A stretch of 26,956 nt of DNA, from positions 1 through 26,956 of the forward strand of contig JAEOSV010000203.1 of NCBI GenBank assembly GCA_016840185.1, read 5' to 3'. The position numbers were made by a program, and so were the translations under genes. This DNA comes from Candidatus Hermodarchaeota archaeon (GTDB lineage: Archaea; Asgardarchaeota; Hermodarchaeia; Hermodarchaeales; Hermodarchaeaceae). Below, in pieces: positions 8,516-16,261 of the stretch. The stretch's first letter is position 1, and the number at the start of each line of letters is the position of its first letter. The notes below the pieces were generated by a model, which was given only the letters and a program-made list of their open reading frames with translations, had not been told where the DNA came from and ran no database searches.

Positions 8516-9166
8516 CTAGAACTTGCGTTCGATGATTTCACCTTTCGGTGTGGTTTCGGCAAAAATTTGAGCTTGGAATTTTAATATCTTTACACCTGAC
8601 TCAAAATAACAGTCAGGTGGCAATCCTGCTTTTTGACAACATCCTTTTAGAAATTCTTCAGCATTCCAACCTTGCTCAGGAGCCACTTGTGGAAGAAGAA
8701 GACCTCTGTGCCATCCTTTACCCTGAATAATTAAACCATCTTTCCCAACTGAAATTTGTTCTGCAAGCTTTGCTCGGTCTTCAACGGTGATTTCCTCTGG
8801 TAAAGTAAGGACACTGATTTCTACAAGGATAGAATTTAGTTCTTCAGCTCGAACAGGAGGAAATCTTGGATCTTCAAGAGCTGAACTTAATGCTGCTTGA
8901 CGTGTTGCTTCGAGGAGAGATATCGGCCTATTGTGGCTGTTAGGTCCTGGCTGCAAGTGACCGATGCAACCCCTCAAGTGCCATTCTGGTTTATCACGAG
9001 AATGTTGTTTTTTTAGTGTAACAAAAACGCCACGATGTTCTAACAAAGCTTCCGAATGGGGCTCAGGGAGAGCTAGAGGTTTGTTATCAATGATGTGGCT
9101 CTCTATTGCCTGCCTAGTAAATTGGATGAGTTGAGATCCATCTTTGATTGAAAGCAATGTTGTCAT
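8516..9166 (-). CDS. AMMECR1 domain protein
   Basis: A 216-residue AMMECR1 homologue with the invariant LRGCIG motif at residues 64-69 and further family blocks: AALSSALEDPRFPPVRAEEL, EISVLTLPEEI, and GWHRGLLLPQVAPEQGWNAEEFLKGCCQKAGLPPDCY. The family is found in archaea, bacteria and eukaryotes; human AMMECR1 is linked to a developmental syndrome. Its reaction is not established, but it is associated with MEMO and a radical-SAM protein. The MEMO partner sits about 5 kb away in this window rather than next door, and no radical-SAM gene is present. The start is ATG with AGGA about ten bases upstream. It lies downstream of the CBS gene on the same strand, 20 bases apart. Confidence 0.93.
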   Translation of the reverse strand: MTTLLSIKDGSQLIQFTRQAIESHIIDNKPLALPEPHSEALLEHRGVFVTLKKQHSRDKPEWHLRGCIGHLQPGPNSHNRPISLLEATRQAALSSALEDPRFPPVRAEELNSILVEISVLTLPEEITVEDRAKLAEQISVGKDGLIIQGKGWHRGLLLPQVAPEQGWNAEEFLKGCCQKAGLPPDCYFESGVKILKFQAQIFAETTPKGEIIERKF

Positions 9167-9186
9167 TTTTTGAGCTTCCTAGCGGC

Positions 9187-9996
9187 TCAGGATTCTTTCG
9201 GTGGGACAAAACGGTTTGCAACTAAATGTACTAGATTTCGTCTTATGAGAATATTTTCCATAGTTCCCTTTTTCATCACCGGTAAAAGGTGTTGATGCTC
9301 TCGGAGGAGCAAGTCCGCTGCTTCTCCCACCTTCATGTTAGGGATTGTAAACAACTCAGTGCTTGTTAGAATATTAGCTACGAGAAAATCCCGAAGCCGA
9401 GTACTTTGGTATTTCGCAGGAGTTTCACGACGATAAGCCGCAAACCCTAGTGCCAAGCGTTTCTTTGTCACTAATCCGATAATCTTCCCTTCATCGAATA
9501 CAGGAAGTCCGGGCATGTTCTCCGCAAGTAAGAGTTGACGAGCATGAACTACCCGATCTGATAGACGAACGCTTATCGGCTTTTCTAATTGCAAATCACG
9601 AACGTAGAGGTTGTCAATGTCCCTACATTGTCGTACAAAATGTGTATTTGTAATTATACCTACAATTTTTTCATCTTCTACGACTGGTAACGCTCTTTCC
9701 TTGCGGTTCAGAAGTAATTTTGCGGCCTCAAACATATCTGTTGATGGATGAACAGTTTGAGGATTGAGTTCCATGACTGAACTTATGTGAATACTGGCAG
9801 GCGATAATTTGCCTGCTCGTGCTGAACCTAATCTATCAACTAGATCAAGTTCAGTAACTAATCCAATTAAGCGATTTTTCTCCGTCACAGGAATCGCGGA
9901 GATACCTAATTTCGCCATTATGTCCAAGGCGGCAGGTACAGCCTGGTCTTTATCGATGGTCTTTACAGGACTAGCCATAACTTTCTCTACTTGCAT
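9187..9996 (-). CDS. Protein with four CBS domains
   Basis: The protein consists almost entirely of two tandem CBS pairs: roughly residues 5-57, 72-122, 133-183 and 205-262. Typical CBS signatures are repeated, such as VMASPVKTIDKDQAVPAALDIM, GISAIPVT, GIITNTHFV and LPVFDEGKIIGLVTKKRLALG. CBS pairs bind adenine nucleotides or related ligands and act as energy or metabolite sensors. No catalytic or membrane domain is attached, so its output must be through a partner. The frame can start at a GTG at 10005, but AGGTGAG ends four bases before the ATG at 9996, which is preferred. It is probably co-transcribed with AMMECR1. Confidence 0.9.
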   Translation of the reverse strand: MQVEKVMASPVKTIDKDQAVPAALDIMAKLGISAIPVTEKNRLIGLVTELDLVDRLGSARAGKLSPASIHISSVMELNPQTVHPSTDMFEAAKLLLNRKERALPVVEDEKIVGIITNTHFVRQCRDIDNLYVRDLQLEKPISVRLSDRVVHARQLLLAENMPGLPVFDEGKIIGLVTKKRLALGFAAYRRETPAKYQSTRLRDFLVANILTSTELFTIPNMKVGEAADLLLREHQHLLPVMKKGTMENILIRRNLVHLVANRFVPPKES

Positions 9997-10080
9997 CAAT
10001 CTCACCTAGATATACTATATTTGGTAATTTAGTTCAAAATACTTTGGCTCTTGCACCTTGGTTCAACACAAAGAGAGGTT

Positions 10081-12087
10081 TTATTCAATCAATGATACAG
10101 GACCTGGTGGTAACATCGCAATAATTTCATCCAAGTTCAAGGCATGAACTTTTCCTTGTAACTCCTCTGAAACCTGATCAGCAAACTGCCTGCGTATCCG
10201 TTTTGCAGCTTCTGACACCTTTATTGGCCCTGGAATAAAATCTATAGAAATCTTTGTTTGGGACCTTATTGCGGAATCAGGACCCGCAATGATAAGGGGA
10301 AGATCTTCTTCAACAATCAACCCCATAGCAATCCGAACTGGTGCGTTACGTATATAGTTTCTTTCACCACGAACCATAACAGAACCTCTTGGCAAGAATT
10401 CACCTGATGGGGCACTCAGAGAAACCTGCTTGCTTGTTACCCAATAGGAATCTGCAGCACTCCAACCGGTCTTCCATGCGCGCGAATAACTCACTGCAAA
10501 GGTTGCTACCTCAAGCAGTTCGTCCTCAGGAACTACTCGTCCCTCTGTTCGTGCAATAACAACAGGGGCTCCTGCGAAATCAGCATGGAAAAATAAATCT
10601 GATTCTTCTAGATATTTGCGGATTAATTGCTGATTACTACTTGCATCACGTCCGCCTAAGACTAGCATGTCATTTGAAGTTCGAAACCATCTGAATTTTT
10701 CATACCATTGTTTTTTCCGCCGAGTATCAAGTTTTTCCGATTCGACACGAATTAACTCGTCTTCTCGATTATCTTGCAGATGTGCGATTTTCTTTTCGGT
10801 ATCTTCGATGGCAATCTTCGCACCCTTAACCTTCTTCTCCAGCTGTTTACTCCGTTGAAACATCTGGTTAGCATTATCTGCCGCGGATAATCGAAAATCT
10901 AAGGTTAAAACTAATTCATCCAATTTTATGTGAAGGCGACCAGCATGTTTGTCAATCTTGACAAAAATTAATGCGGCAGGAATTTGTTTACTTTTTCCCT
11001 CGTCAAGGCGTTTGGTAATTTCGTCCCATGATAAACTTTGTTGACGCGCATCTCGAATTGTTGAGAGTAGCTCTTCGATAATGTTAAGATATTGATAAAT
11101 TGCGTTAGCGGCTTCACGGCTTTGCGCAGCACGAGTTTGCATAGTATCTAAATGATCCTGTTGTTGTTTCTGTAATCGCTGGAGTTTTGCCAAATCCCGT
11201 TGAAACTTATCTTCAACTTCATCGACAGCTGTTTCTTCTTTGTGAGTGGTATAGAAATAATCGAGTGCTTCATTGAATGTTGAAAACTTCTTAGTTGTGG
11301 CATCTGGAAAAAGAGCACTTTCTATTGGAACTACTCTGATTGGCTCCTCATCCTTATTGAGTATTATTTGGGGACTCAGCGACCCTTCTGAAAGCATTTG
11401 GAACTGAGTTAACAAGGCTTTGTGAACTGTTTTCCGTTGAGTTTTGGAGAGGCTAGAAGCAATCAAGGTTGGTTCGAGCTTTCCCCGTGCAAGAATCTCT
11501 TCTGCAGTGGATCCACTCATATTCAAGTTACGTGCAAGGGTACGAATTAACTCGCGGTCAGATTTATCTAGAATTTCATTCAAGGCTTCTAGAGAAATTT
11601 CACGAGGGTCCATCGCCCGCAATGGGGGAAATTGAAACGTTGCACCCCTAACAATATCTCGGTCCCTCATTCGTCGAAACGTCATGGCTGAAACAATTCG
11701 ATCCTTTGGATCAAGTAAAATCGCATTTCCTCCACCAAACAATTCAATCACTAAGGTGAACTGTTTTTCTGGTGGCCCTGCTCGAAGATATACCACTCGA
11801 TCAAAATCGTGCTGTTCGATATTAACAACTTTGTGATCACGTAGCTGTTTACGTAGAACTTTACAAAAGGCTCGGAGTTTTGCCTCCCGCTCATAGGTGA
11901 GTGAGGTTAGGTGCATCCGTTTTCCTGGTTCAATCACCAGCCAAATCTTATTTGGTGAATCAGAACTGAATTTAAAAAGCAGTGTACCGTTAAGTTGATA
12001 AATATTCACAATCCATCTCCCGATTAATACATCCTTGACTTCGCGTAACATAACGAAAACATCGGAAGCTGACATATTAGAACTCAC
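10081..12087 (-). CDS. rqcH: NFACT protein, Rqc2/NEMF/RqcH homologue
   Basis: A 668-residue protein with the NFACT architecture: NFACT-N at about 1-190 beginning SASDVFVMLREVKDVLIGRWIVNIYQ, HhH-like and coiled-coil regions at about 290-470 (FQRDLAKLQRLQKQQQDHL), and NFACT-R at about 480-590 with FRWFRTSNDMLVLGGRDASSNQQ and DLFFHADFAGAPVV. The DR pair in FDRVV matches the residues needed for C-terminal tailing in bacterial RqcH and yeast Rqc2. These proteins bind split 60S/50S ribosomes carrying stalled nascent chains and recruit tRNA. The frame starts with GTG, with GGTGAG five bases upstream; an ATG four codons later (12075) is an alternative that fits the usual family start. It is head to head with the EMC6-like gene. 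Confidence 0.92.
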   Translation of the reverse strand: MSSNMSASDVFVMLREVKDVLIGRWIVNIYQLNGTLLFKFSSDSPNKIWLVIEPGKRMHLTSLTYEREAKLRAFCKVLRKQLRDHKVVNIEQHDFDRVVYLRAGPPEKQFTLVIELFGGGNAILLDPKDRIVSAMTFRRMRDRDIVRGATFQFPPLRAMDPREISLEALNEILDKSDRELIRTLARNLNMSGSTAEEILARGKLEPTLIASSLSKTQRKTVHKALLTQFQMLSEGSLSPQIILNKDEEPIRVVPIESALFPDATTKKFSTFNEALDYFYTTHKEETAVDEVEDKFQRDLAKLQRLQKQQQDHLDTMQTRAAQSREAANAIYQYLNIIEELLSTIRDARQQSLSWDEITKRLDEGKSKQIPAALIFVKIDKHAGRLHIKLDELVLTLDFRLSAADNANQMFQRSKQLEKKVKGAKIAIEDTEKKIAHLQDNREDELIRVESEKLDTRRKKQWYEKFRWFRTSNDMLVLGGRDASSNQQLIRKYLEESDLFFHADFAGAPVVIARTEGRVVPEDELLEVATFAVSYSRAWKTGWSAADSYWVTSKQVSLSAPSGEFLPRGSVMVRGERNYIRNAPVRIAMGLIVEEDLPLIIAGPDSAIRSQTKISIDFIPGPIKVSEAAKRIRRQFADQVSEELQGKVHALNLDEIIAMLPPGPVSLIE

Positions 12088-12098
12088 GGAGGCTCACC
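12088..12098. promoter_or_regulatory. Two interleaved ribosome-binding sites of divergent genes
   Basis: Positions 12088-12092 read GGAGG on the plus strand, seven bases before the TTG start at 12100. Positions 12093-12098 read GGTGAG on the minus strand, five bases before the GTG start at 12087. The two sites are back to back and fill the 12-base gap between the starts, so each leader must begin inside the opposite gene's coding DNA. Confidence 0.6.
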
Positions 12099-12099
12099 A

Positions 12100-12447
12100 T
12101 TGTCCAAGAAATCTTTGCCTGAGGAACCATTACCATGGAATCATTTTTGGCGTAATCGATTGACTCCTGAAGATTTAGTCTACTATACACGACTTATCTT
12201 CGGGCTTATTGGAGCAGCAATAGCTTTAGCCTTTAACTTTTCGGGTCCCCTCGGAATGGTAGGTTTTATCATTGGGGTAGTTTTGGTCGTTGTATCCTAT
12301 TTCATCTCGATTTATCTTCTCGGCGTTGATCCGCAGGAGATCGGTGGCCATGGTAAAGGGCTCATGAAGGGGTTAGGCACTGGGATTCTGATATTTCTGG
12401 TTGTCTGGTTCTTAGCCTTCAACTTCATTCACTATTACTCCAGTTAG
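12100..12447 (+). CDS. EMC6-like three-helix membrane protein
   Basis: A 115-residue protein with a polar N terminus (FWRNRLTPEDLVYYTR) and three membrane helices at about 31-51, 54-77 and 90-112. The pattern, a conserved arginine just before helix 1, a short turn between helices 1 and 2, a charged or glycine-rich loop (VDPQEIGGHGKG) and a helix 3 ending in FNFIHYY, parallels eukaryotic EMC6, whose end reads LYGMVHVY. EMC6 is the partner of EMC3 in the ER membrane-protein insertase; archaeal relatives have been proposed to pair with the YidC/EMC3-like insertase. The start is TTG with a perfect GGAGG at seven bases. The neighbour encodes the ribosome quality-control factor. Identification is by pattern recognition; a generic three-helix protein cannot be excluded. 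Confidence 0.7.
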   Translation: MSKKSLPEEPLPWNHFWRNRLTPEDLVYYTRLIFGLIGAAIALAFNFSGPLGMVGFIIGVVLVVVSYFISIYLLGVDPQEIGGHGKGLMKGLGTGILIFLVVWFLAFNFIHYYSS

Positions 12448-12560
12448 TCTCCTTGAACAGCATTAAGGATTTCGCTTAAACATCAAGCATACTTTGAGGA
12501 AACCTTAATAGGTTACCTTGCCTAATGGCGTTTTAGACATTTTCACGTCGAGGGAGTTTA

Positions 12561-13088
12561 GTGAAACTGGATGAAAAGGATCTGCATATCCTATCCTTGC
12601 TCCAAAATGATGGACGAGCGAAGTATACTCAGATCGCCAGAACATTATCGAAGGTAATGAATCAAAACATCCCGGATACCACCATCTTGTTCCGTATTCG
12701 AAAACTCCAACAAGCCGGGGTAATTAAACGGTTCACCGTAAGCATTGATCAAGAAATGCTCGGATATACGATATCCGGTGTTATGTTTATTGAAATTGGT
12801 GGGCATATTCTTCGTGATATCACAATTGAGCATACTCAAAAAATTAAAGCCGAACTTGAAAGCCGATTAAATGTTATCTTTCTTGCATTGAATGAAACCG
12901 AAACAGGTATTTTTGCATTTATTCTCGGAAAACGGACAACGGACCTTGAAGAAATTTTTAACAAATTAAAAGACAATCCTGATGTTGTAGATGCCAAACT
13001 ATGGTTTCTGAAGCAACCGACAAAGGGAGATAGTCTGATAGGAACAGGCCTTCCTATTATCAAAAAGGAGGAAAAAGATGATGTCTGA
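12561..13088 (+). CDS. Lrp/AsnC-like transcriptional regulator coupled to a KaiC-like gene
   Basis: A 175-residue protein with an N-terminal winged helix starting LDEKDLHILSLLQNDGRAKYTQIARTLS and a C-terminal RAM-like domain. The recognition region carries a few extra residues (KVMNQNIPDTTILFRIRKLQ) relative to standard Lrp, and there is a 20-residue C-terminal tail rich in lysine and acidic residues. The GTG start has AGGGAG four bases upstream. Its last 11 bases overlap the following KaiC-like gene, and the tail codons contain that gene's GGAGG, so translation is coupled. A possible TATA-like stretch (CCTTAATAGG, about 12505-12514) lies 50 bases upstream. A joint DNA-binding and ATPase function is inferred from this arrangement. 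Confidence 0.85.
   Translation: MKLDEKDLHILSLLQNDGRAKYTQIARTLSKVMNQNIPDTTILFRIRKLQQAGVIKRFTVSIDQEMLGYTISGVMFIEIGGHILRDITIEHTQKIKAELESRLNVIFLALNETETGIFAFILGKRTTDLEEIFNKLKDNPDVVDAKLWFLKQPTKGDSLIGTGLPIIKKEEKDDV
13067..13071 (+). promoter_or_regulatory. Strong ribosome-binding site inside the upstream gene
   Basis: GGAGG stands six bases before the ATG at 13078 and lies within the last codons of the Lrp-like gene. It fixes the first of two consecutive ATG codons as the likely start of the KaiC-like protein and shows translational coupling. Confidence 0.7.
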
Positions 13089-13818
13089 GGCATCTGAAAG
13101 GGTGAAGACAGGAATTCCTGGGTTAGACGGAATCCTTCATGGAGGGTTCATACCTGGAAGCAATGTACTTGTCTCTGGCGGAGCAGGTACAGGAAAAACG
13201 ATCTTTTGCATGCAGTTTCTCTATTCAGGAGCAATGAAATATGGTGACAACGGCGTCTTTGTCACCCTAGAAGAGCGACCAAAAGAGTTGCGCCACGAAG
13301 CCAAACGTTTTGGGTGGAACTTTGAAAAACTGCAAGAAGAAGAAAAACTCATCATCGTCGATGCAGCTTCTAGCAAAGCTGGATTACCGACGACCGAACC
13401 ACATGCCATACGAACAGGGCTCGATATCAATGCACTTGCCCAAGAAATCTACCGTGTCACAAAACGAATCAATGCAAGACGTATTGTCATTGACTCTGTA
13501 TCTGGTCTTGGCATCCGGTTTGAGGGGATAGCTGCTGTGCGGAATGCAATCTTCAAACTTTCGAGCCTTCTCCGAGAACTTGGTGCTACATCAATCATGA
13601 CCTCTGAGGTAGCCGAAGGCTCAACCGGATTTAGCAGGTATGGAGTTGAAGAATTCATCGCTCAAGGTCTAATTATTCTGTCACTCACAGAACAAGATCG
13701 CGAACTTCGACGCAGCCTTGTGGTTCGAAAAATGCGTCAAACTGGTCACAGTCTAAAACGATTCCCATTCGAAATCAGTAGCTCTGGGCTAGTTGTGATG
13801 CCCGGTGGCGAGCTCTAG
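13078..13818 (+). CDS. KaiC-like RecA-superfamily ATPase (single domain)
   Basis: A 246-residue single KaiC-type ATPase domain. The entry motif TGIPGLDGILHGGFIPGSNVLV is typical; Walker A is GGAGTGKT at residues 34-41, the paired glutamates that follow are in LEERPKELR, and Walker B is RRIVIDSVSGL at about 138-148. The C terminus has VVRKMRQTGHSLKRFPFEISSSGLVV, the standard closing strand. Such proteins are numerous in archaea and act in signalling, transcription control or motility; only a few have known roles. Full KaiC has two such domains. It is the second gene of a coupled pair with the Lrp-like regulator and converges on the prepilin peptidase gene, 12 bases apart. Confidence 0.9.
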   Translation: MMSEASERVKTGIPGLDGILHGGFIPGSNVLVSGGAGTGKTIFCMQFLYSGAMKYGDNGVFVTLEERPKELRHEAKRFGWNFEKLQEEEKLIIVDAASSKAGLPTTEPHAIRTGLDINALAQEIYRVTKRINARRIVIDSVSGLGIRFEGIAAVRNAIFKLSSLLRELGATSIMTSEVAEGSTGFSRYGVEEFIAQGLIILSLTEQDRELRRSLVVRKMRQTGHSLKRFPFEISSSGLVVMPGGEL

Positions 13819-13830
13819 CTAGTTTAATGT

Positions 13831-14412
13831 CTATAACAGCAAACCTGTTAGAAGCAACAACACTGTGTAAATTATAAAGAAGTAGACTATTAGTGGAACT
13901 TCAACCGGTTTCCACTCAATCTCCTGTGAAGACAGAACCGAAAAACGTCGAGTTAGCCAAAACGATTTCTTTTCGGGATTTTGAAGACCATCTACTGTCT
14001 TCCGTACTTGCTTCCTCGAATACATGTTTCTTATCAATAGCCACAAACTGTGTACGCCAAGTAAGAGAAATCCACCAACTAAAACCAGAGATGGTGCAAT
14101 GACTATCCAAAGGGGATTCAATATAATCCATGGGTAAAGCAAAGAAATTAGGAGAATCGCTTTTCCATCTGCCCCACCAAGAACTCCCTGTTGAAAGGCA
14201 ATTAAAATTATAATGAAAATTAATCCTGCCTGCAATCCAAATTGAAGCAACAATCCCGCGATTCCAATTCGAAAGATTGTGAATGGGAGACCGCAAAGTC
14301 CAGCTACCCATACCCAATTTGATACCTCTCTTGTCTGAAAATCTCTTACAGCTGCAGAGAGTAATAGGACAAAGAAAAAGATTGTAATGGCAATTCCGAG
14401 AAGACTGTCCAC
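13831..14412 (-). CDS. Archaeal prepilin peptidase (A24 aspartyl protease)
   Basis: A 193-residue integral membrane protein with about six hydrophobic segments. The two catalytic aspartates of the A24 family are visible: D24 in RDFQTREVSNW and D82 in GGADGKA, the archaeal form of the GxGD motif. Enzymes of this kind (PibD, FlaK, EppA) cut the short signal peptides of archaellins and type IV pilins at the cytoplasmic face of the membrane. A charged loop of about 40 residues (RNMYSRKQVRK onward) separates the last helix. It starts with GTG, with GAGGT six bases upstream. No pilin or archaellin gene is in the window, so substrates are elsewhere. A second frame across this gene is a shadow. Confidence 0.85.
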   Translation of the reverse strand: MDSLLGIAITIFFFVLLLSAAVRDFQTREVSNWVWVAGLCGLPFTIFRIGIAGLLLQFGLQAGLIFIIILIAFQQGVLGGADGKAILLISLLYPWIILNPLWIVIAPSLVLVGGFLLLGVHSLWLLIRNMYSRKQVRKTVDGLQNPEKKSFWLTRRFSVLSSQEIEWKPVEVPLIVYFFIIYTVLLLLTGLLL

Positions 14413-14472
14413 AAAGTAACCTCAAGTATACTGTTTCTTCTAATCCTTAAAGAGCCCAACTACATTGTAAAA

Positions 14473-14718
14473 TTATGTGGCTGAAATCCTTCTTCGCAAA
14501 AACCGGAAATATAAAAATAGTCCAAGAAGGATCATTGCGACGATTTGAACTGCTAAACCGATTGTGAGTAAAGACATTCCTGCATCTACTAGACCTGTGA
14601 CTTTGCTAAGAAAGACAACTCCAATTCCGCTAAGTAATAGAATAAAAATGAAAACAGACTCTAGAAGAGTGCCAAAACGACTGATTAAAGATCGAATACG
14701 CGAATTTACTGCTGACAA
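14473..14718 (-). CDS. Small protein with two membrane helices, unknown
   Basis: The preferred start is TTG at 14718, because GTGAGGT stands six bases upstream; this gives 81 residues. A start 28 codons earlier would run through a TATA-like promoter. The protein has a basic N terminus (SRIRSLISRFG), two hydrophobic helices at about 17-40 and 48-71, and a strongly basic end (RFLRRRISAT), which suggests both termini face the cytoplasm. No family is recognised. It lies between the prepilin peptidase and ArsR-type genes on the same strand, with gaps of about 60 and 107 bases. A role in the cell envelope is plausible but unproven. Confidence 0.6.
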   Translation of the reverse strand: MSAVNSRIRSLISRFGTLLESVFIFILLLSGIGVVFLSKVTGLVDAGMSLLTIGLAVQIVAMILLGLFLYFRFLRRRISAT

Positions 14719-14781
14719 ATTTTTTACCTCACTTTTTTGGACAATTATCTGTTCTAAGATGGGTTGAGCAGTATTCAAATT

Positions 14782-14791
14782 GAAATATAAA
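14782..14791 (-). promoter_or_regulatory. TATA-like promoter element of the small membrane protein gene
   Basis: The minus strand reads TTTATATTTC here. A start site about 26 bases downstream would fall near 14760, leaving a leader of about 40 bases with GTGAGGT just before the TTG start at 14718. No transcription data are available. Confidence 0.4.
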
Positions 14792-14825
14792 TGTAAGCTC
14801 AACGGCTAGACATTCCGCGGTCGGG

Positions 14826-15110
14826 TTACCCGGGTACGGCGTTAATAATGACTTGTTTAACGGCAGGTTCACATACCTTTCGAACACCATGCTCGCCTGG
14901 TTCATAGTGACTTTTGAGAAGGCCTGCTTGTTCGAGAATTTTGACTTGTGCACTTATATTTGCTTCAGTCTGTTTGAGCGCTTTCGCTATTCGGCTGACA
15001 TCCATACTCTTGTCACGAAGAAGAGAAATGATTCTCCACCTGGTATTACTGGATAGCGCCTTAGCCACACGAGGGACATCTTCATCTGGCACTTCAAATC
15101 GTTCATTCAA
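14826..15110 (-). CDS. ArsR-type winged-helix regulator
   Basis: A 94-residue single-domain winged helix. ALSSNTRWRIISLLRDKSMDVSRIAKALKQTEANISAQVKILEQAGLLKSHYEPGEHGVRKV has the classic ArsR order: helix 1, the DVSRIA helix, recognition helix ANISAQVKILE and a glycine-containing wing. No metal-binding CxC motif is present, so a metal sensor of the ArsR/SmtB type is unlikely. The frame opens at a TTG at 15134 without a ribosome site; the TTG at 15110 has GGGAG nine bases upstream and is preferred. A TATA-like GTATATTA on the minus strand near 15170 fits either start. It may act on the downstream membrane protein gene, which is inference. Confidence 0.82.
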   Translation of the reverse strand: MNERFEVPDEDVPRVAKALSSNTRWRIISLLRDKSMDVSRIAKALKQTEANISAQVKILEQAGLLKSHYEPGEHGVRKVCEPAVKQVIINAVPG

Positions 15111-15304
15111 TTTTTTGGACTCCCGCCACAGCAATACGATGAAACAGTAGGCAATTCATCGGCTCTCCCTAATATACATTTCCCAATTTAATTAAGCAGT
15201 GAGTTATCTAAACATTTAATCACCATAACGAAGATTTCTTCATTAGATTCGGATGCGAATAATGGGGACTCAATAAAGTCGCTTGAGAATTGGAAGCCTA
15301 CTTA

Positions 15305-16261
15305 ATGATAACAGTCCCAATAGGTTTTTTTCAACGCGATATAACAATTCATGTGATTGATGTGCATCGTCTAGCGAAAATTCTCCCAGAAATTCAGACA
15401 GAAGAAATCCAAATTCTTCAATCACTTGAAGAGATGGCTCACCGGTTTGAATACGTCCCACCCGATGAAATCAAAAAAATAACCGCAATTGATGCCGAAG
15501 ATATTCTCTTCCTTCTAAGCCAAATGAATAAGAAAGGATTAGTTCAAAGAAAACGAGGACGCTTTCTTGGTTATCGAATAACTAAAACGGGTTATGATGC
15601 TCAAGGCCTTTATGACTTGGCTCAGAAGGATGTCATTCTTTCATTAGGACAACCTTACGGTGAAGGAAAAGAGGCGACAGTCTACCGTGCTCTTGATGCA
15701 CAAAACAAGGAAGTTGCTGTAAAATTCATTCGATGGGGTCGGACAAGTTTTCGACGTATACGACGTCTTCGAACGGTGAAGGATGATTCACTGCATTCAT
15801 GGATGGATTTCAGTAAACAGGCTGCACAACGCGAATTCGCAGCTCTCCGAATATTGAGTAAGATAGGAGGTAAAGTTCCCAACCCCATAGCAGTAAACCG
15901 GCACATCATTGTAATGTCAAAGATGTCAGGGGCGCTTTTGTTGCACCTCCTCGAATTGAAAAAACCAAAAAAAGTTCTCGAACAAATAATTCAGCAAATT
16001 CACCTAGCATACCAAAAAGCTGAATTGATTCATGGTGATCTCAGTGAATACAACGTCTTTGTTGATGAAAAAGAGCAAATTACTCTTTTTGATTGGCCCC
16101 AATGGCAGCCAATAACACATCCCAATGCTTTATGGTTGCTTAAGCGCGACATCAAGAATATTACAACCTTCTTCAGACGCCGATTCCGAATTACATATGA
16201 TGTTGACGAGACCCTTGAAAGATTGATAGCTAGTCCAAATGGGAAGCGAAAGAATGACTGA
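15305..16261 (+). CDS. rio2: RIO2 family serine/threonine kinase
   Basis: A 318-residue RIO2 kinase/ATPase. The N-terminal winged helix (about 1-85) that distinguishes RIO2 from RIO1 is present, ending LVQRKRGRFLGYRITKTGYDA. The kinase part has the P-loop PYGEGKEATVY, the ATP-binding lysine in VAVKFIRWG, the catalytic loop HGDLSEYNVFV and the metal-binding LFDWPQW (usually DFPQ). RIO2 acts in the last steps of small-subunit ribosome maturation in eukaryotes and, as shown in some archaea, on pre-30S particles. ATG at 15305 has GGAAG eight bases before it; a TTG five codons upstream is weaker. Its stop lies inside the start of the DUF460 gene. Confidence 0.93.
   Translation: MITVPIGFFQRDITIHVIDVHRLAKILPEIQTEEIQILQSLEEMAHRFEYVPPDEIKKITAIDAEDILFLLSQMNKKGLVQRKRGRFLGYRITKTGYDAQGLYDLAQKDVILSLGQPYGEGKEATVYRALDAQNKEVAVKFIRWGRTSFRRIRRLRTVKDDSLHSWMDFSKQAAQREFAALRILSKIGGKVPNPIAVNRHIIVMSKMSGALLLHLLELKKPKKVLEQIIQQIHLAYQKAELIHGDLSEYNVFVDEKEQITLFDWPQWQPITHPNALWLLKRDIKNITTFFRRRFRITYDVDETLERLIASPNGKRKND

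Noticed and set aside
10008..10019. ATATAGTATAT as promoter of the CBS gene
   Set aside because: It lies only about 17 bases from the chosen start codon, so a start site 26 bases downstream would fall inside the coding region; it was not listed as a promoter.
13916..14425. 169-codon minus-strand frame overlapping the prepilin peptidase
   Set aside because: It overlaps the peptidase gene in another frame and is rich in Cys, Trp and Ser without a plausible fold; the peptidase frame has both catalytic aspartates.
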